Shown here: positions 18,719-28,394 of the stretch, one piece after another
Numbering within the stretch: the first letter of the stretch is position 1
How the letters are laid out: each line of letters begins with the position of its first letter
From: Cellulomonas sp. KRMCY2
Lineage (GTDB): Bacteria; Actinomycetota; Actinomycetes; Actinomycetales; Cellulomonadaceae
Length of the DNA stretch: 64,000 nucleotides
Assembly (NCBI RefSeq): GCF_000526515.1
Contig: NZ_JAGF01000001.1
Coordinates: forward strand, 744,001-808,000
Direction: 5' to 3'
Made by a program: the position numbers and the translations under genes
Notes under the pieces: generated by a model
What the model was told of the DNA's origin: nothing
The model's input: only the letters and a program-made list of their open reading frames with translations
Databases searched by the model: none

Positions 18719-20155
18719 ATGACGTCCGCATCGTCGCCGCGCGGAACGCCCGCCGGTGCCCGGAAGCCCGCGCCGGCGACCTCGCCGTTCGCCCCGGCGT
18801 ACCGGTCGGTGATGATCGGGATGCTGACGCTCATCGCGCTCAACGCCTTCGAGTCGCTCGCCGTGACCACGACGATGCCCGCGGTCGTCGATGCGCTCGG
18901 CGGACTGAGCCTGTACGCGATGGCCTTCGCGGCGCCGGTCGCATCCGGGATCGTCGGCATGGTCGCGGCCGGCGGCTGGGCAGACCGGCGCGGGCCGGCC
19001 CGGCCGCTGCTGACCGGCGTCGGCCTGTTCGTCGTCGGCCTGGTCATCGCCGGCACCGCCACCGGGATGGGAACCGTCGTGACCGGACGGCTGGTCCAGG
19101 GACTGGGCTCCGGCCTGATCTCGGTCGCGCTCTACGTCCTGGTGGCCCGGGTCTTCCCGGACCACGTCCAGCCCCGGGTGTTCGCGGCCTTCGCGGCGGC
19201 CTGGGTCGTGCCGTCGGTGGTCGGCCCGGCGCTCGCCGGACTGATCGCCGAGCACCTGGGCTGGCGGTGGGTCTTCCTGGCGATCCCGCTGCTCACGGTG
19301 CCCGCGCTGCTCGCGCTGCGGCCCGCCCTCGCGCAGGCAGCTGCGCACGACGCCGACGCTGATGCCGCCGATGCCGACACGACTGCCGCGCCGGCCACCC
19401 CCGCGATCAGCGAGCACCGCCGCATCGCCCGGGCGCTCGGCGCAGGCGCCGGCGCGATGGCCCTGCACTGGGGCGGCGAGCAGGGCGGAGGCGTCGGCCT
19501 GGCGGTCGTCGGCCTCGGGCTCGTCCTGCTCGGCGCGACGGTGCCGCACCTGTTCCCGCCGGGGACGCTGCGGGTCGCCCGCGGCCTGCCGGCCGTGATC
19601 GTGCTGCGCGGGCTCGTCGCGGCGGCGTTCTTCGGTGCCGAGGTCTACCTGCCGCTGCTGTTCATCACGCAGCGGGGCCTGCGTCCCGCCCAGGCCGGCC
19701 TGGCCCTGACGGTCGCGGCGATCTGCTGGTCGACCGGGTCCTGGCTCCGTGGGCGCAACGAGGGCCGGTGGCACGACGCCACCGTGCTGCGCGCGGGCAG
19801 CGTCGCGGTCGCTGCGGGGATCGCCCTTGCGGCCCTCGCGGTGTCGTCGGCGGTACCCGTCGCGATCAGCCTGGTCGGCTGGGGCGTCGCCGGTCTGGGC
19901 ATGGGCCTGTGCTACCCGACCCTCTCGTTGCTGACCCTGCGGCTGTCGACCAGGGCCGACCAGGGCAGCAACTCCTCGGCCCTGCAGGTCAACGAGTCCC
20001 TGACGGTCGCCGTCGTCCTGGCGGTCAGCGGCCCGCTCTTCGCGGCCCTCGTCACGACGCACCCGACGGCGGCGTTCCTCGCGTGCTTCGTGCTCGCCGC
20101 CGCCCTCGCCACCGCGGCAGCGGCCCTCGCCGGACGGGTGAGCCCGCGCCCGTGA
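18719..20155 (+). CDS. MFS drug-efflux-type transporter
   Basis: A 478-residue polytopic protein with about 14 hydrophobic segments. GWADRRGPARPL is the A-motif loop between helices 2 and 3, and GRLVQGLGSGLISVALYVLV resembles motif B/C regions of the DHA2-like exporters; a His/Asp-rich cytosolic loop (about residues 205-230) separates the halves. The ATG at 18719 has GGAGG at 18711. It diverges from the GNAT gene. The exported compound is unknown. Confidence 0.85.
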   Translation: MTSASSPRGTPAGARKPAPATSPFAPAYRSVMIGMLTLIALNAFESLAVTTTMPAVVDALGGLSLYAMAFAAPVASGIVGMVAAGGWADRRGPARPLLTGVGLFVVGLVIAGTATGMGTVVTGRLVQGLGSGLISVALYVLVARVFPDHVQPRVFAAFAAAWVVPSVVGPALAGLIAEHLGWRWVFLAIPLLTVPALLALRPALAQAAAHDADADAADADTTAAPATPAISEHRRIARALGAGAGAMALHWGGEQGGGVGLAVVGLGLVLLGATVPHLFPPGTLRVARGLPAVIVLRGLVAAAFFGAEVYLPLLFITQRGLRPAQAGLALTVAAICWSTGSWLRGRNEGRWHDATVLRAGSVAVAAGIALAALAVSSAVPVAISLVGWGVAGLGMGLCYPTLSLLTLRLSTRADQGSNSSALQVNESLTVAVVLAVSGPLFAALVTTHPTAAFLACFVLAAALATAAAALAGRVSPRP

Positions 20156-20261
20156 TCCCCGGTCCACGGGGCACGAGGTCCCGGGTGAGGTTGCGGCTGA
20201 CATGCGACACGCCGGGCCGGATCTGCCAGGTCGGTAGGTGTCCGGGGGGCAGCATGGATGG

Positions 20262-20495
20262 GTGTTCACGACGACGCAGGCACGCGAGCCCTACGCGTCC
20301 GTGCCCATGCTCGCCCGGTCGATCGACGGCATCGACGGCATCGACGCGACAACGGCCGACCCGGCCGTGCCGTGCGCCGCGCGCCCGTCCACCGGGTTCG
20401 TGCACCTCGACGGCCCCTGCCGCTGCTTCTTCGGTGGCCCGGCTCCCGAGTTCGCGCCGCTCTCCGACCTCGCCGCGCTGCCCCACGCGTCCTGA
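20262..20495 (+). CDS. unrecognised small protein with C-terminal CRC motif
   Basis: A 77-residue reading frame whose third codon positions are almost all G or C, as in the surrounding real genes. It begins VFTTTQAREPYASVPMLARS, has a short Gly-Ile-Asp repeat (DGIDGID) and ends with LDGPCRCFFGG then an acidic/hydrophobic tail. An upstream in-frame GTG at 20238 is an alternative start; no ribosome-binding site is decisive. No family is recognised. It is followed by a hairpin and the convergent pspC-like gene. Confidence 0.5.
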   Translation: MFTTTQAREPYASVPMLARSIDGIDGIDATTADPAVPCAARPSTGFVHLDGPCRCFFGGPAPEFAPLSDLAALPHAS

Positions 20496-20514
20496 CGGTC
20501 GCCGCGGGCCGGCG

Positions 20515-20537
20515 GGCGCCCGTGCCGGTCGGGCGCC
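20515..20537. terminator. hairpin between convergent genes
   Basis: GGCGCCCG (20515-20522) pairs with CGGGCGCC (20530-20537) around a 7-base loop, between the small CRC-motif gene and the pspC-like gene. Confidence 0.55.
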
Positions 20538-20544
20538 GGTGCCG

Positions 20545-20802
20545 TCAGTGTGCTGCGGCCGGCGGCTGCGCCGACGGGATCCAGGTGGCCCGTGGCTGCT
20601 CGTTGGGGATCGCGATCCACAGGATCGGGTAGACCAGCAGCTGGCTGCCCGGCAGCACCATGAGGACCAGGACGAACAGCGCTCGCGCGGCCCAGGGGTC
20701 GAGGCCGAATCGACGGCCCAGCCCGGCGCACACCCCCGCGAGCACCCGGCCGTCACGCGGTCGCACCAGGTCAGGCTGCTGGTGGTGGTCGTACATGCTC
20801 AC
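20545..20802 (-). CDS. PspC-domain membrane protein
   Basis: An 85-residue protein with a PspC domain: LVRPRDGRVLAGVCAGLGRRFGLDPW leads into a hydrophobic hairpin (ALFVLVLMVLPGSQLLVYPILWIAIP). PspC proteins are inner-membrane components linked to envelope stress. The GTG at 20802 is chosen because AAGGGA lies five bases upstream; the ATG at 20796 is two codons downstream. Confidence 0.85.
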   Translation of the reverse strand: MSMYDHHQQPDLVRPRDGRVLAGVCAGLGRRFGLDPWAARALFVLVLMVLPGSQLLVYPILWIAIPNEQPRATWIPSAQPPAAAH

Positions 20803-21235
20803 GATCGTCCCTTCGACAGGCGGTGCGTCGACCGGGCTCTCCGACCGGCCGGGGAAGCCGTCTGCGGCTCCTGTCGTCCACTGTCCCGTGGCTCCGGCCG
20901 GCGCACCATCAGGGGCCGCCCTGATCCGCCCCTGAGAACCCGCTGTGGCGCCTCGGGGTCGGCCCGGGGACGCGCGTCGCGGGGTCGACGACGGCGCACG
21001 TCCCCGGCGGACGACGGCGTCGAGGCGCCGCCGAACCGGCGGTACCACCGATCTCGAGGTCACGTCCGTCAAGACTCATCATGACGAGGGACTTCACCCA
21101 GGACTTCACCCACTAATAGGGTGCGTCCCAGCGAGGGTGCGGCCGCGGGTCCTGGCGCACTGTCGTGCCAGTCCTGTGCGCGGCCCTCGTGGGCGCGTCG
21201 GACGTTCCACCAGTCGCGACAAGAGGAAGAGCGCC
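20803..21235 (+). promoter_or_regulatory. upstream region of the subtilase gene
   Basis: A 433-bp stretch without a convincing gene. GACTTCACCCA occurs twice with a 12-bp period (21090-21100 and 21102-21112), next to TAATAG (21114-21119), the most AT-rich point and a possible -10 element. The direct repeat is a plausible activator site for the protease gene; no matching -35 box is clear. Confidence 0.35.
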
Positions 21236-24200
21236 ATGAGCCGTCGAACCGTCCTCGCAGCCCTCACCAGCGCCGTGCTGGCCTTGCCACTGACGTTGGG
21301 CGCCGCCTCAGCGGCGACCCCGGTGAGCACGGACCCGCCGCCCACACCGCCGGACGGCTCGGCGCTGCCGGTCGTCGACGGTCGGGACCTGGTCCGGCCC
21401 GGAACCGACGACGAGAGCGGCGCCGCGGCAACCGTCGCGCCCTCGCTCGTCGAGGCCGTCGGCGACGTGACAGCCTTCGTCCAGCTCGACGCGCCGTCCG
21501 GCACGCAGACCGCCGAGGCGGGTGGCGATACGGCCGACGTCGCCGCCGCGGCCGCGGAGATCGAGCAGATCGCGCAGGAGGTCGTGCCGGACCAGAGCAC
21601 CGCGCGGTCCGCCACCCCGGCCCCCGAGGCGGTCGCCGTCACCACGAACCTGGTCGCGGGCGTCGTCGTCACCGGTGACGCAGAGAAGATCCGGGCCCTG
21701 GCTACCGACCCTGCCGTGGTCGCCGTACACCTGATCGTGCCCAAGGAGCCTGCGAACAAGGGCACCGACGTGTTCACCCGTGCGCTCGACGCGTGGACGG
21801 CCACCGGCCAGACCGGCGAGGGCGTCACGATCGGCGTGATCGACACCGGGGTGGACTACACCCACGCCGACTTCGGCGGACCGGGTACCCCCGAGGCGTT
21901 CGCCGCGGCGTACGGCACCGACGGGACCGGCCCCGTGCCGGACGGCGTCGTCGACCCGCTGAAGTACCTCGGCGGCCACGACTTCGCGGGCCTCAGCTAC
22001 GACGCGGACCCGGCCTCCACCACACCCGGTGCGACCACGACCCCGACCGAGGACGACAACCCGATCGACGCACCGGACACCGGCCCCAACGGCGGCCACG
22101 GCACGCACGTCGCGGGCAGCGCCGCCGGGTACGGCGTGCTCCCCGACGGCACGACCTTCACCGGGGACCACACGACCCTGACGAGCATCGCCGACTGGCA
22201 GATCGGTCCGGGCACCGCCCCGGCGGCCGGGATCTACGCCCTGAAGGTCTTCGGTGACAACGGCGGCAGCACCGGCCTCGTCATCAACGCCCTCGAGTGG
22301 GCCGCCGACCCGAACGGCGACTTCGACTTCAACGACCACCTCGACATCGTCAACCTCTCGCTCGGCTCCGACGCGAGCGCAGCGGACGACCCGGAGAATC
22401 TCTTCATCGACCAGCTCACCGACCTCGGCGTGCTCTCGGTGATCGCCTCGGGGAACGCCGGCGACGTCACCGACATCGGCGGCAGCCCGGGCAACGCCCG
22501 CAGCGCGCTGACCGTCGCCAACTCGGTCGCGAGCACGCAGACGTACGACGCCGTCGACATCACCGCGGCACCCGAACCTGCACTCGTCGGCCTGCACGCG
22601 GCGCAGAACAGCGTCAACTACACCGGCACCGCCGACGTCACGGCACCCGTCGCGTTCCTGGGCGACACCGTGAGCGGCTGCACCTCGCTCGCCGAGCACG
22701 CCGGTGCGCTGGCCGGCAAGATCGCGTGGCTCTACTGGGACGACAACGACGCCACCCGCGCGTGCGGCAGCGCCACCCGCTGGAACAACGCCCAGGCCGC
22801 AGGCGCAGTAGGCGTCCTGATCGGCTCCGAGCTCCCGGTGTTCAACGCCGGGATCGCGGGCAACGCCGGGATCCCCGGCGCACAGCTCACGGCCGCCTCG
22901 ACCGACGCCCTGCTCCCGGCGATCCAGACCGGCACCGTCGTGGCGCACGTCGGACCGTCCCTGGCCAACGCGGCCTTCGCGACCGATCCGAGCGTGGGTG
23001 ACACCCTCAGCTCGGGCTCCTCACGGGGCGTGCACGGCTCGCTCGGCATCGTCAAGCCCGACGTGGCAGCGCCGGGGACGCTGATCTCCTCCGCCGCCTC
23101 GGGCACCGGCAACGCCGCCAGCACCAAGTCGGGCACCTCGATGGCGACCCCGCACGTCGCGGGCATCGCCGCCCTGGTCGCCGCCGCGCACCCGGGCTGG
23201 ACCGCGACGGAGCTCAAGGCCGCGGTGATGAACACCGCGACCCACGACGTCTTCAGCGAGCTCGGCCAGACCGGTCCCGTCTACGGCCCCGAGCGGGTCG
23301 GCTCCGGCCGGGTGGACGCGCTGGACGCCACGCAGGCCGACGTGATCGCCTTCGCCACCGACGACCCCGACCTGGTGTCGGTGACGTTCGGCGTCGTGCC
23401 GGTCGGCGACCAGACGGTCGTCGAGCACCGGACGGTCTCGGTGCACAACACCGGGACCGACCCGCAGACCTACGCGACCGCGTTCTCGGCGGCCACCACG
23501 GCGGGCGGTGCGACGATCACGACGACGCCGTCCAGCCTGACCGTGCCGGCCGGCGGAACCGGTCTGGTGACCGTGACGCTGACCGCCGACCCGGCCACCC
23601 TGGCCCGTGACCTGGACCCGACGTCCGTCCCGAGCTACGACCTGGGCATCCCGGTCCCGCGCGAGTACGTCACGAGCATCTCGGGTCGTCTCGTGCTCAC
23701 CCCCGCCGACGGCCCCGAGCTCCGGGTCCCGGTTCAGGCAGCACCCCGGCTGGTCAGCGACCTGTCGGCCGAGCCCGTCGCCTTCGCGGACGCCGCGACG
23801 ACGACGACGCCACTGACCCTCGCCGGACGCGGCGTCGACTCCGGCGGCTGGACCTCGCTCGTCGCTCCGTTCGAGCTGGTCGCGTCGAGCCCACAGCTCG
23901 ACGCGACGCCCGGGACGGGGACGTCGGAGTCCTCCGTCGAAGCCGGTGACCTGCGGTACGTCGGGTTCGCCTCGACCGCCCCGCAGCTCGCCGCAGCCGG
24001 CGCGGACCCTGCCGTCGACGGCCACGGCACGCTCGGCATCGGCATCGCGACCGAAGGCCAGTGGGCGAGCCTCGGCAACAACGTCATCCCGATCATCGAC
24101 ACGGACATCGACGGGGACGGCATCTGGGACCTCGAGACCTACGTGTGGAAGTACAGCCCCGACCTGGACTTCACGACTGTCGAGACCTACGCGCTCGACT

Positions 24201-25213
24201 ACACGCCGGCGGACGGCTACTCCGTCGGCGACCTGCTCGACCTCGCGCCGGTCAACGGCCTGTGGGCGAGCCTCGACACCACTGTCTTCGACAGCGACGT
24301 CGTGGTGGCGCCGATGAACCTCGACGCCGTCGGCATCGCGCCGGGGAGCACGCCGACGTTCCTCGTGGCGACCTACTCGCCGTACGCACCGTCCGCGACC
24401 GGGATCGTCGACGAGGCCGAGCCGTTCACCGCCGACCCGTACGCTCCGGCGTACTGGTTCGACGGTGGCCCGGGCAGCGAGGACTCGCTGTGGTACCTCG
24501 GGGCAGCCGGCACCCCGTTCACGGTCCAGCGGACGGCCACGACCGGTGACGGTCAGCTGCTGCTCCTGCACACGCAGAACGCCGACGGCGCGCGGGCGCA
24601 GGTCGTGGACGTGACCGCTCCGGTGGCCACCACCACGACGACGACGCTCGCCGTCGACGGGGCGCTCACCGAGGGCTCCGAGCAGGAGCTCACGGCCACC
24701 GTCGCACCGGCCGAGGCCACCGGCATCGTCCGGTTCCTCGACGGCACGACGGACCTCGGCACGGCACCGGTCACTGCCGGCAGCGCAGCACTGACCGTCA
24801 CCCTGGCCGTCGGTGCGCACGCCCTGCAGGCGGTCTTCGAGCCGGACGACCCGGCCTGGTCGGGCTCGTCCTCCGAGGTCGTCCCGGTCGACGTCACGGC
24901 GCGGTACACGTCGAGGATCACCACCCACGTGCCACGCACGGCGCAGTACGGCGCGCGGGTCGACGTCCCGGTCACCGTCCGGTCCCAGGGCGCGAGCCCG
25001 TCCGGCCGGGTCGAGATCAGCGAGGGCGGCACCGTCCTGGCGTCGGCACGCCTCCTGGTCCACGGACGCACGGGAGCCACGATCGTGCGGCTGCCGCGCA
25101 ACCTCGCCGTCGGGCAGCACCACCTGACGATCACCTACACGGGCAACGAGCAGGTCGCTCCGTCGTCCGTCGACCGTGATCTGCGGATCCAGCGGGGCCA
25201 CGGCCGCTCCTAG
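21236..25213 (+). CDS. secreted S8 subtilisin-like protease with PA and Ig-like domains
   Basis: A 1325-residue exported serine protease. Residues 1-27 are a Sec signal peptide ending AASAA. An inhibitor-like prodomain follows to about residue 185. The catalytic triad is Asp203 (GVIDTGVDYTH), His288 (GGHGTHVAG) and Ser635 (SGTSMATPHVAG). A protease-associated domain is inserted at about residues 445-575 (SLAEHAGALAGKIAWLYWDD). The C-terminal 500 residues are beta-rich, with an Ig-like repeat starting near TTTTLAVDGALTEGSEQELT and another after TSRITTHVPRTAQYG. No LPxTG or terminal helix is seen, so it is probably released. AGAGGAAG lies six bases before the ATG, and a strong terminator follows. 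Confidence 0.95.
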   Translation: MSRRTVLAALTSAVLALPLTLGAASAATPVSTDPPPTPPDGSALPVVDGRDLVRPGTDDESGAAATVAPSLVEAVGDVTAFVQLDAPSGTQTAEAGGDTADVAAAAAEIEQIAQEVVPDQSTARSATPAPEAVAVTTNLVAGVVVTGDAEKIRALATDPAVVAVHLIVPKEPANKGTDVFTRALDAWTATGQTGEGVTIGVIDTGVDYTHADFGGPGTPEAFAAAYGTDGTGPVPDGVVDPLKYLGGHDFAGLSYDADPASTTPGATTTPTEDDNPIDAPDTGPNGGHGTHVAGSAAGYGVLPDGTTFTGDHTTLTSIADWQIGPGTAPAAGIYALKVFGDNGGSTGLVINALEWAADPNGDFDFNDHLDIVNLSLGSDASAADDPENLFIDQLTDLGVLSVIASGNAGDVTDIGGSPGNARSALTVANSVASTQTYDAVDITAAPEPALVGLHAAQNSVNYTGTADVTAPVAFLGDTVSGCTSLAEHAGALAGKIAWLYWDDNDATRACGSATRWNNAQAAGAVGVLIGSELPVFNAGIAGNAGIPGAQLTAASTDALLPAIQTGTVVAHVGPSLANAAFATDPSVGDTLSSGSSRGVHGSLGIVKPDVAAPGTLISSAASGTGNAASTKSGTSMATPHVAGIAALVAAAHPGWTATELKAAVMNTATHDVFSELGQTGPVYGPERVGSGRVDALDATQADVIAFATDDPDLVSVTFGVVPVGDQTVVEHRTVSVHNTGTDPQTYATAFSAATTAGGATITTTPSSLTVPAGGTGLVTVTLTADPATLARDLDPTSVPSYDLGIPVPREYVTSISGRLVLTPADGPELRVPVQAAPRLVSDLSAEPVAFADAATTTTPLTLAGRGVDSGGWTSLVAPFELVASSPQLDATPGTGTSESSVEAGDLRYVGFASTAPQLAAAGADPAVDGHGTLGIGIATEGQWASLGNNVIPIIDTDIDGDGIWDLETYVWKYSPDLDFTTVETYALDYTPADGYSVGDLLDLAPVNGLWASLDTTVFDSDVVVAPMNLDAVGIAPGSTPTFLVATYSPYAPSATGIVDEAEPFTADPYAPAYWFDGGPGSEDSLWYLGAAGTPFTVQRTATTGDGQLLLLHTQNADGARAQVVDVTAPVATTTTTTLAVDGALTEGSEQELTATVAPAEATGIVRFLDGTTDLGTAPVTAGSAALTVTLAVGAHALQAVFEPDDPAWSGSSSEVVPVDVTARYTSRITTHVPRTAQYGARVDVPVTVRSQGASPSGRVEISEGGTVLASARLLVHGRTGATIVRLPRNLAVGQHHLTITYTGNEQVAPSSVDRDLRIQRGHGRS

Positions 25214-25221
25214 GGCCGAGC

Positions 25222-25262
25222 TGACGAGGGGCCCGGCGCCGTGTGCGCCGGGCCCCTCGTCA
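25222..25262. terminator. 18-bp perfect hairpin after the subtilase
   Basis: TGACGAGGGGCCCGGCGC (25222-25239) pairs perfectly with 25245-25262 around a 5-base CGTGT loop, nine bases after the protease stop. Confidence 0.85.
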
Positions 25263-25330
25263 CGTCCCGATCGGTCGGCCGGGACTGTGCTGGGGTGTGC
25301 GTGCTCGGCGAGATCCGCCAGGTCGGGCGG

Positions 25331-26770
25331 TCAGGTCTCGGTCGTGGCCGCGTCCGCCGCACGGTCGCGCCGCACCCGGGTGGTCACCGCATGGATGGCC
25401 CCCGCGAGCACGAAGGCACCGAGGAAGAGCGCGAGCGCAGTCAGCGGGTTCTCCATCAGGGCCGGGTCGAGGACCATCGCGGACGCCAGGGCCAGCATCG
25501 TGACCCCGGCGACGAGCTTGAGCAGCTCCCCGTGCTTCTCCTGCATCTTGGTGGCTCGCATCGTGACGACGGCGATGCCGAAGACGATCATCTCGTCGAG
25601 CAGGAACGGGACCATGTAGACGACGAAGAGGCCGGCGGCCTCGGCGAACCCGACCCCGTTGGCCTGGAGCAGGCCGGTCCAGAGCACCGGGAACCCGGCG
25701 GTGCACGGCGTCTCGATCAGGGACACCGCCACCCCCAGCACGACCGTCGCGGCCAACGCCGGGATCAGTGCCCGCTGCCCGGCGGCCTCCCGGACCCGCC
25801 GGTAGATCCCCGGCTTGGCCGAGTCCTTGATCGTGAAGGACAGCCCCTTCTTGAAGGCGAAGTAGTCCTTGACGCTCACCAGCCCGAAGACGCCGGCCGC
25901 GACCGCGACGATCACCTGGATCGCGCCGATGTAGCCGACGACCGTCAGCGCCGAGTAGATGCCGGCCATGTAGAGCGCGTACATCGCGGCCGTCACGACC
26001 AGGAACGTCGTGCCGATGACGACCACGCGACGACGCGACGCGGTCCGCACGACGATGGTGAGCAGCACCGAGATGACCCACAGCGAGCACGGGTTGACGC
26101 CGTCGACGAACCCGATGATCACGGTGGAGAGCAGCAGGGACCGACCGCCGAGGGAGACCTCACCGACCAGCGGGACGTCGATCGTGACGGCATCGTCCTG
26201 CGCGCTGCACTCGGCGGAGTCCTGCGAGCAGGTCCCGGCACCCGGGGTCCCGTAGACCCCTGGCGGGACGGTCTGACCCGTCGTGACGAGGTCGATGGCC
26301 TCGGCGACGTCCTCGGCGATCGGGTCGGTCCAGCCGATCCAGACCCGCTCGCCGATGATGGTGGTGGGCACCGAGGACGCGGTGAAGCCCAGTTCGTCGC
26401 CGGCCGCCGTGAACAGCTCACGGTTGTCGGTGTCGAACCAGACCTCGTACTGGGTGACCGTCAGATCGGGGTGGTCAGCCACCACGTCGGCCAGCCACTC
26501 GCGTTCGGTCTCGCACCGCGGACAGCCGTCGCCCCAGAACAGGACGACGTCCGCCGTCGCGCCGAGGCTCGCGGAGCCGTCCGCGTCGTCGTCCGCGGCG
26601 CTCGTGGTGTCGGCGACCGCTCGCGGCGGACCGCCGGCCGCGGACGGCGCGGTGCTCGCCGACGACGGTGCCGCACCGCCGAGGAGCGTCGCGGCCAGGA
26701 CGAGTGCTCCGAGGAGCCAGGCGAGGGGGGCCGGGACGGGGTGTCGTCGGAGGCGCGCACCGTTGCTCAT
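25331..26770 (-). CDS. thioredoxin-like / CcdA-DsbD-like membrane fusion
   Basis: A 479-residue fusion. Residues 1-40 are a signal or anchor segment. A glutaredoxin/thioredoxin-like domain follows with FWGDGCPRCETE (Cys83, Cys86) and the cis-Pro strand SSVPTTIIGERVWIGW. A short linker holds a further cysteine pair (TCSQDSAEC). The second half is a polytopic CcdA/DsbD-type electron transporter with its two membrane cysteines in GVNPCSLW and IETPCTAG. It should carry electrons from cytoplasmic thioredoxin to the extracytoplasmic CxxC domain. The fused domain is N-terminal rather than C-terminal as in DsbD. The upstream gene on the same strand is a HATPase protein. Confidence 0.85.
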   Translation of the reverse strand: MSNGARLRRHPVPAPLAWLLGALVLAATLLGGAAPSSASTAPSAAGGPPRAVADTTSAADDDADGSASLGATADVVLFWGDGCPRCETEREWLADVVADHPDLTVTQYEVWFDTDNRELFTAAGDELGFTASSVPTTIIGERVWIGWTDPIAEDVAEAIDLVTTGQTVPPGVYGTPGAGTCSQDSAECSAQDDAVTIDVPLVGEVSLGGRSLLLSTVIIGFVDGVNPCSLWVISVLLTIVVRTASRRRVVVIGTTFLVVTAAMYALYMAGIYSALTVVGYIGAIQVIVAVAAGVFGLVSVKDYFAFKKGLSFTIKDSAKPGIYRRVREAAGQRALIPALAATVVLGVAVSLIETPCTAGFPVLWTGLLQANGVGFAEAAGLFVVYMVPFLLDEMIVFGIAVVTMRATKMQEKHGELLKLVAGVTMLALASAMVLDPALMENPLTALALFLGAFVLAGAIHAVTTRVRRDRAADAATTET

Positions 26771-26862
26771 GGCGTGGCCTCCGGGATCGTCCGTCGTGGT
26801 CGGTCCATTGTCATCGGGCTCCCGCACGACGCCGGTGGGCACAACGTCCCGCGGCGGAACGG

Positions 26863-27402
26863 TCAGAAGTCGGCGAGGTCGAGCTCGAACCAGACGGTCT
26901 TGCCACCGCCGCTGTGCGCCTGGACACCCCATCGGGTCGACATCGCCTCGACGATCGCCATCCCCCGGCCGTTCGGCGCCGTCGGCTCGTTGTGCAGCAC
27001 GACGGGCTCCGTGGTGCCGCCGTCGCTGACCGAGACCCGCACGACGACGTCGTCGTGCCGGATCTGGACGCCGATGGCCGTGCCGGTCGTGCCGTGCAGC
27101 ACGGCGTTGGCCAACAGCTCGCTGGACAGCAGCTCGACGACCTGGTTCGCCATCCCCGTCACACCGCGCTCGACGGCCTCCGCGACGACCCAGTGCCGAC
27201 CTACCGCGACCGACTGCCGCTGGCCGGGCAGCACGATGCTCGCCAGGTTCGCTCCCGCGTCGTCGGGGCCCCCCTCCGGAGGATCGTCCCCGCCCGGGGG
27301 GTGGGTGCCCCCACCCGGGACGGCGTCCACGGCGGCGTCGGCGGGCCCGACCAGGCGCAGCATGCTGCCGGTCGGGGTACGGCGGGCCCGGTCGTTGCTC
27401 AT
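26863..27402 (-). CDS. ATP-binding anti-sigma-regulatory-like protein (HATPase_c)
   Basis: A 179-residue protein with a disordered first 50 residues and a C-terminal GHKL ATPase fold of the RsbW/SpoIIAB-like type: VVELLSSELLANAVLHG is the N box, VSDGG the G1-like turn and NGRGMAIVEAMSTRWGV the G2 box. Such stand-alone domains in actinobacteria bind sigma factors or anti-anti-sigma factors as kinases. GGAGGG lies five bases before the ATG. It lies 92 bp upstream of the thioredoxin-CcdA gene on the same strand. Confidence 0.82.
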   Translation of the reverse strand: MSNDRARRTPTGSMLRLVGPADAAVDAVPGGGTHPPGGDDPPEGGPDDAGANLASIVLPGQRQSVAVGRHWVVAEAVERGVTGMANQVVELLSSELLANAVLHGTTGTAIGVQIRHDDVVVRVSVSDGGTTEPVVLHNEPTAPNGRGMAIVEAMSTRWGVQAHSGGGKTVWFELDLADF

Positions 27403-27504
27403 GCGCCCTCCCTACCTCCGGCTCGACGTTCCGGTGCAGATCGCTGACCCCTGCAACGGGCCAAGATCTTCCCGACACTGCAGCACACTCCCAGGGTCCT
27501 GCAT

Positions 27505-27527
27505 CTCGGCGCGCACGGCGCGCCGAG
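27505..27527. terminator. 10-bp perfect hairpin
   Basis: CTCGGCGCGC (27505-27514) pairs with GCGCGCCGAG (27518-27527) around ACG. It lies 80 bp past the HAD-gene stop on the minus strand. Confidence 0.6.
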
Positions 27528-27607
27528 CCTCGGGCGAACTCATCAGGTTGTGCCGGTCTGCACCGGTTCGGCCATGCCCGACCGGACCGGCGACCGTCGC
27601 GGACACC

Positions 27608-28285
27608 TCAGCGGAGCCTGACGCGGACACCGTCGGGCGCGATCTCCAGACGTACGGCGGAGAGATCGGCCACCATGAGGTCCCCGGCCACCGAGCCCGG
27701 CGCACTCGTCGTGGCCAGCGCGATCGTGGTCGCGCCAGCAGCCCGGGCCGATGCGACACCCGCCGTCGCGTCCTCCACGACGAGGCAGTCCTGGGCGCTG
27801 TGACCGAGCCGCGCGGCGCCGAGCAGGTAGGGCGTCGGGTCCGGCTTCCCGGCGTCGACGTCGTCGGCCGTCACGAGGACGTCCGGGACCGGGAGACCGG
27901 ACGCGCCGAGGCGTGCGCGGGCGAGCCTGCGGCTGCCCGAGGTCACGATCGCACCCCGGCCGACCGCCATGGCGGTGGCGAGCGCCTCACGGGCACCCGG
28001 CAGGACCTCGATCCCGGCGGTGTCCTCGACCTCGATCTGCTCGATGCGCAGCAGAGCCCGTGCACGCTCCCCCGGCGAACGGTCCGGCATCAGGATCTCG
28101 AGCAGCCGACGCGCCGGGACGCCGTGGAAGTCGCCGAACCGGTCGGCCGGGATCTCGTACTCCTGCGCGAGGCGTGTCCAGGACCGCTCGACGGACCCGA
28201 TGGAGGCGATCAGGGTGCCGTCCAGGTCGAACAGGACAGCGGCGTACGTCCGGTCGAGCGGCAGGTGGCTCGGGTGCAGGCTCAC
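27608..28285 (-). CDS. HAD-superfamily phosphatase, subfamily IA
   Basis: A 225-residue HAD hydrolase. Motif I is VLFDLDGTL (nucleophile Asp in the first 22 residues), motif II is IVTSGS, the Lys is in DAGKPDPTPYLLGA and motif IV is CLVVEDATAGVASARAAG. A helical cap lies between motifs I and II, as in phosphoglycolate/sugar-phosphate phosphatases. It is cytosolic and the substrate is unassigned. The GTG at 28285 begins MSLHPSHLPLDRTYAAV. Confidence 0.9.
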   Translation of the reverse strand: MSLHPSHLPLDRTYAAVLFDLDGTLIASIGSVERSWTRLAQEYEIPADRFGDFHGVPARRLLEILMPDRSPGERARALLRIEQIEVEDTAGIEVLPGAREALATAMAVGRGAIVTSGSRRLARARLGASGLPVPDVLVTADDVDAGKPDPTPYLLGAARLGHSAQDCLVVEDATAGVASARAAGATTIALATTSAPGSVAGDLMVADLSAVRLEIAPDGVRVRLR

Positions 28286-28394
28286 CCGGTCAGGATGCCA
28301 CGACGGGACCCCGGATCCGGAACCCGCTGCGGCCGGCGGCGTCGAACCGTGGCATGGTCCGCCCGGCCCGGACCGGGCGGACCGGCGGGTGGTC

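Noticed and set aside
21308-25201. Long minus-strand open frames opposite the subtilase
   Set aside because: The plus-strand protease has signal peptide, triad and RBS; the opposite products show no domain.
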